From: Betaproteobacteria bacterium
Lineage (GTDB): Bacteria; Pseudomonadota; Gammaproteobacteria; Burkholderiales; Sulfuriferulaceae
DNA: 7,584 bases
Direction of reading: 5' to 3'
NCBI GenBank assembly: GCA_003455595.1
Contig: DMQT01000306.1
Coordinates: 1-7,584, forward strand
Each line of letters opens with the position of its first letter. Position 1 is the first letter of the stretch. The position numbers and the translations under genes were made by a program. The notes under the pieces were generated by a model. The model was not told where the DNA came from and did no database searches. It saw only the letters and a program-made list of their open reading frames with translations. Positions 1 through 7,483 of this stretch are shown piece after piece.

Positions 1-149
1 TTTTGAGCATGCAGGCTGTCACCGACGGACTGCATAAACTGTTCGCCAGCTCACAGCCGGGGCTGGCGCAACTGCGCAATACCGGCCTGGCACTGACCGA
101 CAAATTTTCGCCGTTAAAAAACTGGCTCATGCAACACGCCCTTACTTAA
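1..149 (+). CDS. 3' end of UbiH/UbiF/VisC-family FAD-dependent hydroxylase (5' truncated)
   Basis: Only the last 48 codons are inside the window; the reading frame begins at base 3 and stops at TAA 147-149. The tail reads as a TDGLHKLFAS segment, then LRNTGLALTDKFSPLKNWL and a short QHAL-type end. This matches the C-terminal helix typical of the UbiH/UbiF/VisC/Coq6 flavoprotein monooxygenases, which hydroxylate the ubiquinone ring precursor using FAD, NADPH and oxygen at the inner face of the cytoplasmic membrane. The FAD-binding GxGxxG and the DG/GD motifs lie outside the window, so which ring position it acts on cannot be decided. The dsbC-like gene follows after 20 nt on the same strand, so the two are probably co-transcribed. 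The call rests on the C-terminal signature alone. Confidence 0.72.
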   Translation, partial: LSMQAVTDGLHKLFASSQPGLAQLRNTGLALTDKFSPLKNWLMQHALT

Positions 150-169
150 ACTCACCTGTCAGGAATCCC

Positions 170-886
170 ATGTTCAAACGTAGTGTATTATCCGTCGCCC
201 TGTTGACCAGTTTGATGGCGTGCAGTGCCAACGCCGACGAGGCCGCGATCAAGAAAACCCTGCAAGGCCAGTTCCCCGACGCCAATATCAGCAGCGTGGC
301 CAAAACCTCTTACGCCGGTCTGTATGAAGTCGTGATCGACAATCAGGTGGTGTACGCCGACAGCGACGCCAGCCATGTATTTGTCGGCAGCATTATCGAC
401 ACCAAAACCAAGCAAAACCTGACCGACGCCCGCACCGCCAAACTGACTGCGGTGAAATTTGACAGCCTGCCGTTTGCCAACGCGATCAAAACCGTCAAGG
501 GCGACGGCAGCCGCAAGCTGGCGATATTTTCTGACCCGGATTGCCCATACTGCAAAAAATTCGAGCAGGAACTGGAAAAAGTCACCAATGTGACGGTGTA
601 TACCTTCCTCTACCCGATTAATGGCCTGCACCCGCAAGCCACCGCGCATGCCCGCGCTATCTGGTGCGCACCGGATCGCAACAAGGCGTGGGATGACGCC
701 ATGCTGCGCGGTGTGCTGCCCACTAATGACGGCAGCTGCAAAAATCCTATCGACACCAACATCGCGCTGGCCAACAAATACCGCGTGTCAGGCACGCCGA
801 CGCTGATTTTTGCTAACGGCCAGCGTGTGCCCGGCATGGTGCCGGCCGACAAGCTGAACCAGTTACTTGACGCTGCAAGCAAATAA
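170..886 (+). CDS. dsbC: DsbC-like periplasmic thiol:disulfide isomerase (238 aa)
   Basis: This is a periplasmic protein-disulfide isomerase/reductase that reshuffles wrong disulfides and is normally kept reduced by DsbD. Residues 1-23 form a signal peptide (positive start, hydrophobic core, SANA-DE as likely signal peptidase I site). Residues about 24-95 correspond to the DsbC dimerisation domain, followed by a linker helix and a thioredoxin fold from about 115. The active site is CPYC at 125-128, and the cis-proline loop is GTP at 208-210. Cys166 and Cys190 match the second, structural disulfide of E. coli DsbC. Length (238) is close to E. coli DsbC (236). The ATG at 170 has an AGGA at 161-164, 5 nt away. 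The CPYC dipeptide is that of E. coli DsbG rather than the CGYC of DsbC, but length and the extra cysteine pair favour DsbC. Cys18 in LMAC resembles a weak lipobox, so a lipoprotein form is a minor alternative. Confidence 0.93.
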   Translation: MFKRSVLSVALLTSLMACSANADEAAIKKTLQGQFPDANISSVAKTSYAGLYEVVIDNQVVYADSDASHVFVGSIIDTKTKQNLTDARTAKLTAVKFDSLPFANAIKTVKGDGSRKLAIFSDPDCPYCKKFEQELEKVTNVTVYTFLYPINGLHPQATAHARAIWCAPDRNKAWDDAMLRGVLPTNDGSCKNPIDTNIALANKYRVSGTPTLIFANGQRVPGMVPADKLNQLLDAASK

Positions 887-887
887 C

Positions 888-1490
888 ATGGCCACCCAAT
901 GGGATACACGCTACGACGTGCCGGAATATATCTTTGGCACCGCGCCCAACCAGTTCTTGACCGAGCAGGCACATTGGCTTCAGCCGGGGCAGTCAGTATT
1001 GGCAGTGGCCGACGGCGAAGGCCGTAACGGCGTCTGGCTGGCGCAGCAAGGCCTGCACGTGCACGCCATCGACAGTTCACGCGTCGCGCAGGACAAGGCG
1101 CGTAAACTGGCTGCCGAGCGGGGTGTGACGCTCGACATCGAGTGCGTGGATCTGCTGACGTGGGCGTGGCCGAAGGATCACTACGACGTTATCGCCGCGA
1201 TTTTCGTCCAGTTCGTCGGCCCGGCCGAGCGCGCACGCCAGTTTGCCGGTATCCGGCAGGCACTCAAACCGGGCGGCCTGCTGATTATGCAGGGCTATAC
1301 GCCACGCCAGATCGAGTACAAAACCGGCGGACCGTCTGCAGTGGAAAATCTCTACACGGAGGATTTGTTGCGGCAAGCGTTTGGTGACTGGGAAATCCTG
1401 CACCTGCGCGCGCACGATGACGTGATTGACGAAGGCAGCCACCATGCTGGGCTGTCGGCGTTGATTGATCTGGTGGCGCGGAAACAGTAA
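888..1490 (+). CDS. Class I SAM-dependent methyltransferase (200 aa), substrate unknown
   Basis: This is a small soluble methyltransferase of the Rossmann-fold class I type (Methyltransf_25/TehB-like). Motif I, the SAM-binding glycine loop, is VLAVADGEGRNG at residues 37-48. The acidic residue after strand 2 is Asp62. Motif IV is YDVIAAIFVQF at 99-109, and the post-motif strand is LKPGGLLIMQGY at 126-137. The N-terminal WDTRY...YIFGTAPN block and the C-terminal ENLYTEDLLRQAF...SALIDLVARK block are typical of a widespread uncharacterised bacterial family. I chose ATG 888 because homologues of this family begin just before the WDxRY block; an in-frame TTG at 867 would add seven residues inside dsbC. 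The ATG lies 1 nt after the dsbC stop and has no clear Shine-Dalgarno sequence, which suggests translational coupling. The methyl acceptor cannot be read from the sequence. Confidence 0.88.
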   Translation: MATQWDTRYDVPEYIFGTAPNQFLTEQAHWLQPGQSVLAVADGEGRNGVWLAQQGLHVHAIDSSRVAQDKARKLAAERGVTLDIECVDLLTWAWPKDHYDVIAAIFVQFVGPAERARQFAGIRQALKPGGLLIMQGYTPRQIEYKTGGPSAVENLYTEDLLRQAFGDWEILHLRAHDDVIDEGSHHAGLSALIDLVARKQ

Positions 1491-1510
1491 GGCTGGAAAT
1501 ATTTGATCGC

Positions 1511-1539
1511 GGAGAACCCGGCGGTGAGACGGGTTTTCC
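1511..1539 (+). terminator. Imperfect 10-bp hairpin between convergent genes, possible terminator
   Basis: GGAGAACCCG at 1511-1520 pairs with CGGGTTTTCC at 1530-1539 around a 9-nt loop. In plus-strand RNA all ten positions pair, with one G-U wobble (1514/1536). In minus-strand RNA the same position is a C-A mismatch. Neither side carries a run of U after the stem, so it is not a canonical intrinsic terminator. Its place in the 71-nt gap between the methyltransferase stop and the trpC stop is where a terminator for either operon would be expected. Confidence 0.35.
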
Positions 1540-1561
1540 CTGTGACCTCTGTGGCGGGTAT

Positions 1562-2365
1562 TTAATCAATACGGGTTTTGCCAAACAGCCGTGTCAGTTC
1601 CGCGCCTGGGTCATTGGCGCGCATGAAGGCCTCGCCCACCAGAAACGCATTGACCCCGCGCGACTGCATCAACGCCACGTCATCCGGGGTGTGAATGCCG
1701 CTTTCAGTCACCGCAATATGGCGGTCGTCCAGCATCGGCAGCAGGGCCAACGTGGTTTTTAACGAGGTTTCAAAGGTGCGCAGGTTGCGGTTGTTGATGC
1801 CTTGCAGCGGCGTGTTCAGTTGCAACGCCAGTTCCAGTTCGGCCGCGTCGTGCGATTCCACCAGCACCGCCATGCCAAGTTCATGGGCCAGTGCCTCCAG
1901 TGCCTGCATTTGCGTCAACTCTAGTGCAGCAACGATGAGCAGGATGCAATCCGCCCCCATCGCGCGTGCTTCATACACCTGATATTCGTCGACCATGAAG
2001 TCCTTGCGCAGCACCGGCAGGTCGCACGCTGTGCGTGCCTCGCGCAAGTATGCGGCGCTACCCTGAAAATAGGGCGCATCGGTGAGCACCGACAGGCAGG
2101 CTGCGCCATGCTGGGCATAGCTGGCGGCAATTTCAGCAGGCTGGAAATGCTCGCGCAACAGGCCTTTGGACGGGCTGGCTTTCTTTATTTCGGCAATCAC
2201 CGCAGGCTGCTTTTTATCCAGCCGGCGGCGCATGGCGCCGAGAAAATCACGTCCGGGCGGCATGGCGCGGGCGGCGGCCTTGATTGCTTCAAGCGGTGTA
2301 TGGCTAAGGGCAACGGCGATTTCGTCGCGCTTGGTGGCAAGGATGCGGTCGAGAATGTCAGACAT
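1562..2365 (-). CDS. trpC: Indole-3-glycerol phosphate synthase TrpC (267 aa)
   Basis: The enzyme converts carboxyphenylaminodeoxyribulose phosphate to indole-3-glycerol phosphate with loss of CO2 and water, the fourth chemical step of tryptophan synthesis. It is a single-domain TIM barrel; the length fits monofunctional TrpC with no TrpF fusion. Family motifs are in order: [11 protein letters not shown] at 58-68 (Glu59, Lys61 catalytic, with the phosphate-binding SPSKG), [13 protein letters not shown] around 91-103, LPVLRKDF with catalytic Lys121, Glu170 in the VLVES strand, GINNRNL at 189-195 (Asn191), and ESGI at 221-224 followed by the VGEAFMR phosphate loop. The ATG at 2365 lies 2 nt after the trpD stop and has no good ribosome binding site, so translation is probably coupled to trpD. 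It is the last gene of the minus-strand operon and converges on the methyltransferase gene. Confidence 0.97.
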   Translation of the reverse strand: MSDILDRILATKRDEIAVALSHTPLEAIKAAARAMPPGRDFLGAMRRRLDKKQPAVIAEIKKASPSKGLLREHFQPAEIAASYAQHGAACLSVLTDAPYFQGSAAYLREARTACDLPVLRKDFMVDEYQVYEARAMGADCILLIVAALELTQMQALEALAHELGMAVLVESHDAAELELALQLNTPLQGINNRNLRTFETSLKTTLALLPMLDDRHIAVTESGIHTPDDVALMQSRGVNAFLVGEAFMRANDPGAELTRLFGKTRID

Positions 2366-2367
2366 GG

Positions 2368-3387
2368 TCAGCAGGCTTGAGTATAAGCAATCAGTTGTTC
2401 GAGTTTGGCGCGCGCCGCGCCGCTGCGCAGCTGTTCACGCGCCTGCTCCACGCCATCCGCTAGCGTTCCGGCCAGACCGGCCACGTAGATGGCGGCACCG
2501 GCATTGAGCGCGACGATGTCGGCGGCAGCCGTGTGGCGATTTTCCAGCGCGGCGATCAGCATGGCGCTGGCGGCTTCGACCCCGTGCACCGCCAGTTCGC
2601 TGCTGGCGCAGCGGGCGCAGCCGAACTGCTCCGGTGAGATGGCGTATTCGTGGATGTCGCCGTGTCTGAGCTCGGCTACATAGGTGGCGCTGCCCAGACT
2701 GATTTCATCCATGCCGTCGGCGGCGTGCACCACCATCACGTGCTGGCTGCCCAGCGTTTGCAGTACCTGCGCGAGCTTGCCGGTAAGTTCACGGGCAAAC
2801 ACGCCCATTACCTGATTCGGCGCACCCGCCGGGTTGGTGAGCGGGCCCAGCAGGTTGAACAGCGTGCGCACGCCCAGTTCGCGTCGCACCGGGGCGGCGT
2901 GCTTCATCGCGCTGTGGTGGTTGGGCGCAAACATGAAACCGACGCCGATTTCACGCACCGCTTGCGCCACTTGTTCGGGTGTGAGGTTGACATTCACTCC
3001 CAGCGCTTCGAGCACGTCGGCACTGCCGGAGGTGGACGACACCGAGCGGCCGCCGTGCTTGGCGACTTTGGCACCCGCCGCCGCCGCTACCAGCGCACTC
3101 GCGGTGGAAATATTGAAGGTATGCGCGCCGTCGCCGCCGGTGCCGCAGGTATCGACCAGATGTGCGGTGCCTGCCAGCGGCACTTTGGTCGATAGCGCAC
3201 GCATCACTTCGGCGGCAGCGGCGATCTCGGTCACACTCTCGCCTTTCATGCGCAACGCAATCAGAAAAGCGGCAATTTGCACCGGGGTGTAGTCGCCGCG
3301 CATGATGCTGTGCATTTGTTCCAGCATGTCCTCGTGCTTGAGATCGCGTCGTTCCAGCAGCTGATTGAGCGCGTCGCGCGGGGTCAT
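2368..3387 (-). CDS. trpD: Anthranilate phosphoribosyltransferase TrpD (339 aa)
   Basis: The enzyme transfers the phosphoribosyl group from PRPP to anthranilate, the second committed step of tryptophan synthesis. Residues 1-70 form the helical N-terminal domain of the class IV phosphoribosyltransferase fold. The PRPP/Mg site follows: DTCGTGGDG at 79-87, NISTA at 92-96 and KHGGRSVSS at 110-118. GPLTNPA at 171-177 and the second-metal acidic pair Asp227-Glu228 in GMDEIS are also present. The start is ATG 3387, the residue that opens the conserved N-terminal helix ([12 protein letters not shown]). The frame stays open far upstream of it, but that upstream part is out-of-frame trpG and not coding. 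The ATG shares its A with the trpG stop (TGATG), and AAGGAG at 3396-3401 sits 8 nt upstream, so translation is both coupled and independently primed. No TrpG fusion is present, unlike the E. coli TrpGD protein. Confidence 0.97.
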   Translation of the reverse strand: MTPRDALNQLLERRDLKHEDMLEQMHSIMRGDYTPVQIAAFLIALRMKGESVTEIAAAAEVMRALSTKVPLAGTAHLVDTCGTGGDGAHTFNISTASALVAAAAGAKVAKHGGRSVSSTSGSADVLEALGVNVNLTPEQVAQAVREIGVGFMFAPNHHSAMKHAAPVRRELGVRTLFNLLGPLTNPAGAPNQVMGVFARELTGKLAQVLQTLGSQHVMVVHAADGMDEISLGSATYVAELRHGDIHEYAISPEQFGCARCASSELAVHGVEAASAMLIAALENRHTAAADIVALNAGAAIYVAGLAGTLADGVEQAREQLRSGAARAKLEQLIAYTQAC

Positions 3388-3956
3388 CAGACATGCTCCT
3401 TGAGGAAATTCGCCAGCATGTCGTGGCCGTATTCGGTCAGGATCGACTCGGGATGAAACTGCACGCCCTCGATCGGCAGCGTCTTGTGACGCACCCCCAT
3501 GATCTCGCCGTCGTCGGTCCAGGCGGTGATTTCCAGACAGTCCGGCAGGCTTTCGCGCTCGATCACCAGCGAGTGGTAGCGGGTGGCCCGAAACGGATTG
3601 GGCAGGCCGTGAAACACGCCGACGTTGGTGTGGTGAATCATCGAGGTCTTGCCGTGCATCAGCTGTTTGGCGTGAACGATCTTGCCGCCGAACGCCTGGC
3701 CGATGCTCTGGTGGCCGAGGCACACGCCCAGCAGCGGTACTTTTCCGGCAAATTCCAGAATCGCAGGCACCGATACCCCGGCTTCGTTGGGCGTACACGG
3801 GCCGGGTGAAATGACGATGTGGTCGGGCTTGAGCGCCTGCATGGCAGGAATCTCGATGGCGTCGTTGCGAAACACCCGCACGTCCGCGCCCAGCTCGCCG
3901 AAATACTGCACCAGGTTGTAGGTGAAGGAGTCGTAGTTGTCGATCATCAGCAGCAT
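3387..3956 (-). CDS. trpG: Anthranilate synthase glutamine amidotransferase subunit TrpG/PabA (189 aa)
   Basis: This class I glutamine amidotransferase releases ammonia from glutamine and passes it to TrpE; many bacteria use the same subunit with PabB for folate synthesis, so a dual TrpG/PabA role is possible. The catalytic triad is visible: nucleophile Cys79 in GVCLGHQ, and His168 and Glu170 in FHPES. The oxyanion loop [10 protein letters not shown] is at 51-60, and the N-terminus [15 protein letters not shown] is the family hallmark. Length fits stand-alone PabA/TrpG (E. coli PabA has 187). ATG 3956 is chosen because it opens this conserved N-terminus, 2 nt after the trpE stop, with a strong GGAGG at 3964-3968 lying inside the last trpE codons. 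A further in-frame ATG sits three codons on. The stop overlaps the trpD start by 1 nt. Confidence 0.97.
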   Translation of the reverse strand: MLLMIDNYDSFTYNLVQYFGELGADVRVFRNDAIEIPAMQALKPDHIVISPGPCTPNEAGVSVPAILEFAGKVPLLGVCLGHQSIGQAFGGKIVHAKQLMHGKTSMIHHTNVGVFHGLPNPFRATRYHSLVIERESLPDCLEITAWTDDGEIMGVRHKTLPIEGVQFHPESILTEYGHDMLANFLKEHV

Positions 3957-3958
3957 GC

Positions 3959-5422
<1,464 letters not shown>

Positions 5423-5425
5423 GGT

Positions 5426-5529
5426 GTTTACCCCATAGTGTGTGATGGCTGAAACGGGGCGTAGCCCCGGTGGCATGGCGTTACGCTGCGACGCAGCGCC
5501 ATCGCCGAGCAATCATCTGTGGGGTAAAC
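5426..5529 (-). promoter_or_regulatory. Candidate structured RNA leader over the trpE ribosome binding site
   Basis: GTTTACCCCA at 5426-5435 and its exact reverse complement at 5520-5529 form a 10-bp inverted repeat, extended by two more pairs after one mismatch. Between the arms are two further hairpins. One is CGGGGC/GCCCCG with a 3-nt loop (5455-5469). The other is a bulged stem over 5472-5506 built on a perfect CGCTGCG-A-CGCAGCG palindrome. In the minus-strand transcript this folds as a stem enclosing two hairpins, and the closing arm contains the GGGG tract that serves as the trpE ribosome binding site. It could act in translational control or transcript processing, or be a dispersed palindromic repeat. 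The structure was folded by eye; function is inference. Confidence 0.4.
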
Positions 5530-5538
5530 GTCATGGGA

Positions 5539-6219
5539 TCAGGCTTTCACAGTGAGTTTGGCGGCGTCGAGCAGTGTCGGCACCACGGCGTCCAGGTCCA
5601 GTTCGGCTACTGGGCGGCCCCGATTGTAGCCGTACGGCACGCAAAATACCGCGCTACCAGCGGCGCGTGCGGCTTGGGTATCGTTGAGCGAATCGCCAAT
5701 CAGCAGCAGTTCATGCGGCTCGATGCCGAAATGCTGGCACGCGTGCAGCAGCGGCAGCGGGTCGGGCTTGCGTTTGGGCAGCGTGTCGCCCGACAGCACC
5801 AGCTCGAAATAACCCAGCAGGCCGGTGTCGCGCAGCAGCGGCACGGTGAACACTTCGGCCTTGTTGGTGATGCACGCCATGTGTACGCCCATCGCCTTGA
5901 ACGCGTCCAGGCCTTCGACCACACCGGCAAACGGCCGCGAGTACAGCGACACGTGCGCGCCATAGTGTTTCTGGTAAATCGGATAGGCGTGCGCGAACAG
6001 CTCGGCGTCGGGTTCGGCATCCATGCTGCCGGTGAGCACGCGTTTGGCCAGCCGCGATACGCCGTTGCCGATGTAGGTCTTGATGGTGTCGAGCGGGACT
6101 GCCGGCAGATTCAGCTCAGCCATCATCAGTTCGGCGGCGTGCGCCAGATCAGGTGCGGTGTCGAGGAGGGTGCCGTCGAGGTCAATGACCACGGCTTTGA
6201 TTTTGATAGGGAATTCCAT
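5539..6219 (-). CDS. gph: Phosphoglycolate phosphatase Gph (226 aa)
   Basis: This HAD-superfamily phosphatase hydrolyses 2-phosphoglycolate, a by-product of Rubisco oxygenation and of DNA 3'-end repair. All four HAD motifs are present: DLDGTLLDT with nucleophile Asp13 and acid/base Asp15, Thr118 in CITNK, Lys151 in KRKPDP, and GDSLND with Asp176 and Asp180. The helical cap lies between motifs I and II (about residues 20-90), as in the Gph/PGP subgroup, and the length is normal. The ATG at 6219 has AGGA at 6225-6228, 5 nt away. It sits between rpe and trpE in the same direction, 60 nt after rpe. In organisms with a Calvin cycle the equivalent gene is called cbbZ, but nothing in this window proves autotrophy. 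Relatives such as other HAD sugar phosphatases are possible, but the rpe neighbour supports Gph. Confidence 0.93.
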   Translation of the reverse strand: MEFPIKIKAVVIDLDGTLLDTAPDLAHAAELMMAELNLPAVPLDTIKTYIGNGVSRLAKRVLTGSMDAEPDAELFAHAYPIYQKHYGAHVSLYSRPFAGVVEGLDAFKAMGVHMACITNKAEVFTVPLLRDTGLLGYFELVLSGDTLPKRKPDPLPLLHACQHFGIEPHELLLIGDSLNDTQAARAAGSAVFCVPYGYNRGRPVAELDLDAVVPTLLDAAKLTVKA

Positions 6220-6239
6220 AGGGTTCCTGATTTTTATGC

Positions 6240-6268
6240 CCCCTGCGAATTAATTAGTTGCGCAGGGG
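6240..6268 (-). other. Perfect 8-bp hairpin in the rpe-gph spacer
   Basis: CCCCTGCG at 6240-6247 and CGCAGGGG at 6261-6268 are exact reverse complements around a 13-nt AT-rich loop. They lie in the 60-nt gap after the rpe stop and before gph. The minus-strand RNA continues with GCAUAAAAAUC rather than a U-run, so it is not a standard terminator. A role as an mRNA stability or processing element between rpe and gph is plausible but inferred. Confidence 0.45.
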
Positions 6269-6279
6269 TTAAAGCATGA

Positions 6280-6966
6280 TTAAGCCTTGGCCAGTTCGGC
6301 GCGCATTGCTGCTACCACGGTATCGTAACGGTTCGCGTCGCTGTCTTTCGATGCGCCGAAAATGGCCGAACCTGCAACGAATACGTCAGCACCGGCACGT
6401 GCCACTTCGGCGATGTTGTCGACTTTCACGCCGCCATCCACTTCCAGCCAGATGTCGCGACCGGAGGCGTCGATACGTGCGCGCACCTGGCGAATCTTGT
6501 TGAGTGTCTCGGGGATGAATTTCTGCCCGCCGAAGCCAGGGTTGACCGACATCAGCAGGATCATGTCCACTTTGTCCATCACGTAATCCAGGTAGCTCAG
6601 CGAAGTGGCTGGATTGAATACCAGACCAGCCTTGCAACCGCATTCACGGATCAGCGCCAGGGTGCGGTCAATGTGCTCGGACGCCTCCGGGTGGAAGGTG
6701 ATGATGTTTGCCCCGGCCTTGGCGAAATCGGGGATAATGCGATCCACCGGTTTAACCATCAAGTGCACGTCGATAATGGCGTCAGTGACTGGACGCAGCG
6801 ATTCGCACACCAGTGGGCCGATGGTCAGGTTAGGCACATAATGGTTGTCCATCACGTCAAAGTGGACGATGTCAGTGCCAGAGGCGATTACATCGGTGAC
6901 TTCCTGACCTAATTTGGCGAAGTTTGCGGATAGAATGCTCGGTGCGATGCGGAATTGCTTGGACAT
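6280..6966 (-). CDS. rpe: Ribulose-phosphate 3-epimerase Rpe (228 aa)
   Basis: The enzyme interconverts D-ribulose-5-phosphate and D-xylulose-5-phosphate in the pentose phosphate pathway and Calvin cycle. It is a metal-dependent TIM barrel. The metal ligands are His35 and Asp37 in VHFDVMD, His68 in DVHLM, and Asp177 in LEVDGGV, with Asp37 and Asp177 also the acid/base pair. The SILSANF substrate loop is at 10-16, [10 protein letters not shown] at 139-148, and the phosphate loop AGSAIFG follows at about 198-204. Start ATG 6966 opens the usual [13 protein letters not shown]-terminus; an in-frame ATG at 7041 would add 25 residues lying over the divergent promoters and is unlikely. A purine-rich AAGAGG lies just upstream. 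It is the first gene of the minus-strand operon. In Calvin-cycle operons the orthologue is named cbbE. Confidence 0.97.
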   Translation of the reverse strand: MSKQFRIAPSILSANFAKLGQEVTDVIASGTDIVHFDVMDNHYVPNLTIGPLVCESLRPVTDAIIDVHLMVKPVDRIIPDFAKAGANIITFHPEASEHIDRTLALIRECGCKAGLVFNPATSLSYLDYVMDKVDMILLMSVNPGFGGQKFIPETLNKIRQVRARIDASGRDIWLEVDGGVKVDNIAEVARAGADVFVAGSAIFGASKDSDANRYDTVVAAMRAELAKA

Positions 6967-6976
6967 GGTAAGCCTC

Positions 6977-7006
6977 TTGACAAGCCAAATGGAAAACCAC
7001 GATTTT
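6977..7006 (+). promoter_or_regulatory. Putative sigma-70 promoter for apaG
   Basis: A perfect TTGACA box at 6977-6982 is followed after 18 nt by GATTTT (7001-7006), only three of six matches to TATAAT. Transcription would begin near 7013, about 50 nt before the apaG ATG. The strong -35 box supports it, the weak -10 box counts against it. The -10 shares bases with the -10 of the opposing rpe promoter. Confidence 0.35.
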
Positions 7007-7031
7007 ACCCGGAATCGCGACGGCGTGACAG
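7002..7031 (-). promoter_or_regulatory. Putative sigma-70 promoter for the rpe-gph-trpEGDC operon
   Basis: Read on the minus strand, CTGTCA (7031-7026, four of six matches to TTGACA) is followed after 18 nt by TAAAAT (7007-7002, five of six matches to TATAAT). Transcription would begin near 6995, leaving a leader of about 30 nt before the rpe ATG. The spacing and position fit; it has not been tested. Confidence 0.45.
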
Positions 7032-7062
7032 CCTCGCGCACGGCACACTATGGATGAGCTTT

Positions 7063-7446
7063 ATGGGCGATAGCAGAAAAAATCACGTCAGCGTGACGGT
7101 AGAAACGGTTTTTATCCCGGATCAGTCCGATCCGCAGCAGGATCGTTACGTGTTTGCCTACACCATCACCATCACCAATACCGGCACCCAGCCCGCGCAA
7201 CTGGTGTCACGCCACTGGGTGATTACCGACGCCGAAAACAAGGTGCAGGAAGTGCGCGGCATCGGCGTGGTGGGCGAACAGCCGCTGCTCAAGCCGGGCG
7301 AAAAATTCGAATATACCAGCGGCACCGTCATCGGCACGCCGGTCGGCACCATGTATGGCACCTACCAGATGGTGGCCGAAGACGGCGAACATTTTGACGC
7401 TGACATTCCGGTGTTTACCCTGGCCATGCCGCGCGTCCTGCATTAA
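7063..7446 (+). CDS. apaG: ApaG family protein (DUF525), 127 aa
   Basis: ApaG is a small soluble beta-sandwich protein; in enterobacteria it lies next to apaH and has been linked to Co2+ resistance and Mg2+ efflux, but its biochemical role is not settled. The whole protein is the DUF525 domain. RYVFAYTITITNTG lies at 28-41, the family GxGxxG-type loop GIGVVGEQP at 66-74, YTSG at 84-87 and MYGTYQM at 97-103, and it ends in the usual DIPVFTLAMPRVLH. Length matches E. coli ApaG (125). I chose ATG 7063 because it gives the usual distance to the first strand and has GGA/GAG bases 4-8 nt upstream. ATG 7054 (three residues longer) is possible but lacks an upstream ribosome binding site. It is divergent from rpe, with a 96-nt gap. 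Confidence 0.95.
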   Translation: MGDSRKNHVSVTVETVFIPDQSDPQQDRYVFAYTITITNTGTQPAQLVSRHWVITDAENKVQEVRGIGVVGEQPLLKPGEKFEYTSGTVIGTPVGTMYGTYQMVAEDGEHFDADIPVFTLAMPRVLH

Positions 7447-7483
7447 CGAGCCCCGGTTCGCCCACCGCGGCGCATTGGCCTGC

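Noticed and set aside
5423..5512. A 30-residue N-terminal extension of TrpE from ATG 5512.
   Set aside because: It is encoded by the palindromic spacer, has no family similarity, and ATG 5422 opens the conserved N-terminus.
5481..5534. A 17-codon reading frame on the minus strand in the trpE leader as a trp attenuator peptide.
   Set aside because: It has one Trp codon rather than tandem Trp codons, no ribosome binding site, and the downstream hairpins lack a U-run, so classical attenuation is not supported.
5470..6279. A 269-codon plus-strand open frame opposite gph.
   Set aside because: It is antisense to a clear HAD phosphatase with all motifs; the composition is shadow-like.
7044..7053. 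A 10-base word (CACACTATGG) shared by the apaG upstream region and, on the minus strand, the trpE upstream region (5433-5442), as a common operator.
   Set aside because: Many 10-base matches are expected by chance in a window this size on two strands, and it has no symmetry.
6955..7062. N-terminal extension of ApaG from 6955.
   Set aside because: It would overlap the rpe start and the promoter region; ApaG proteins begin close to ATG 7063.
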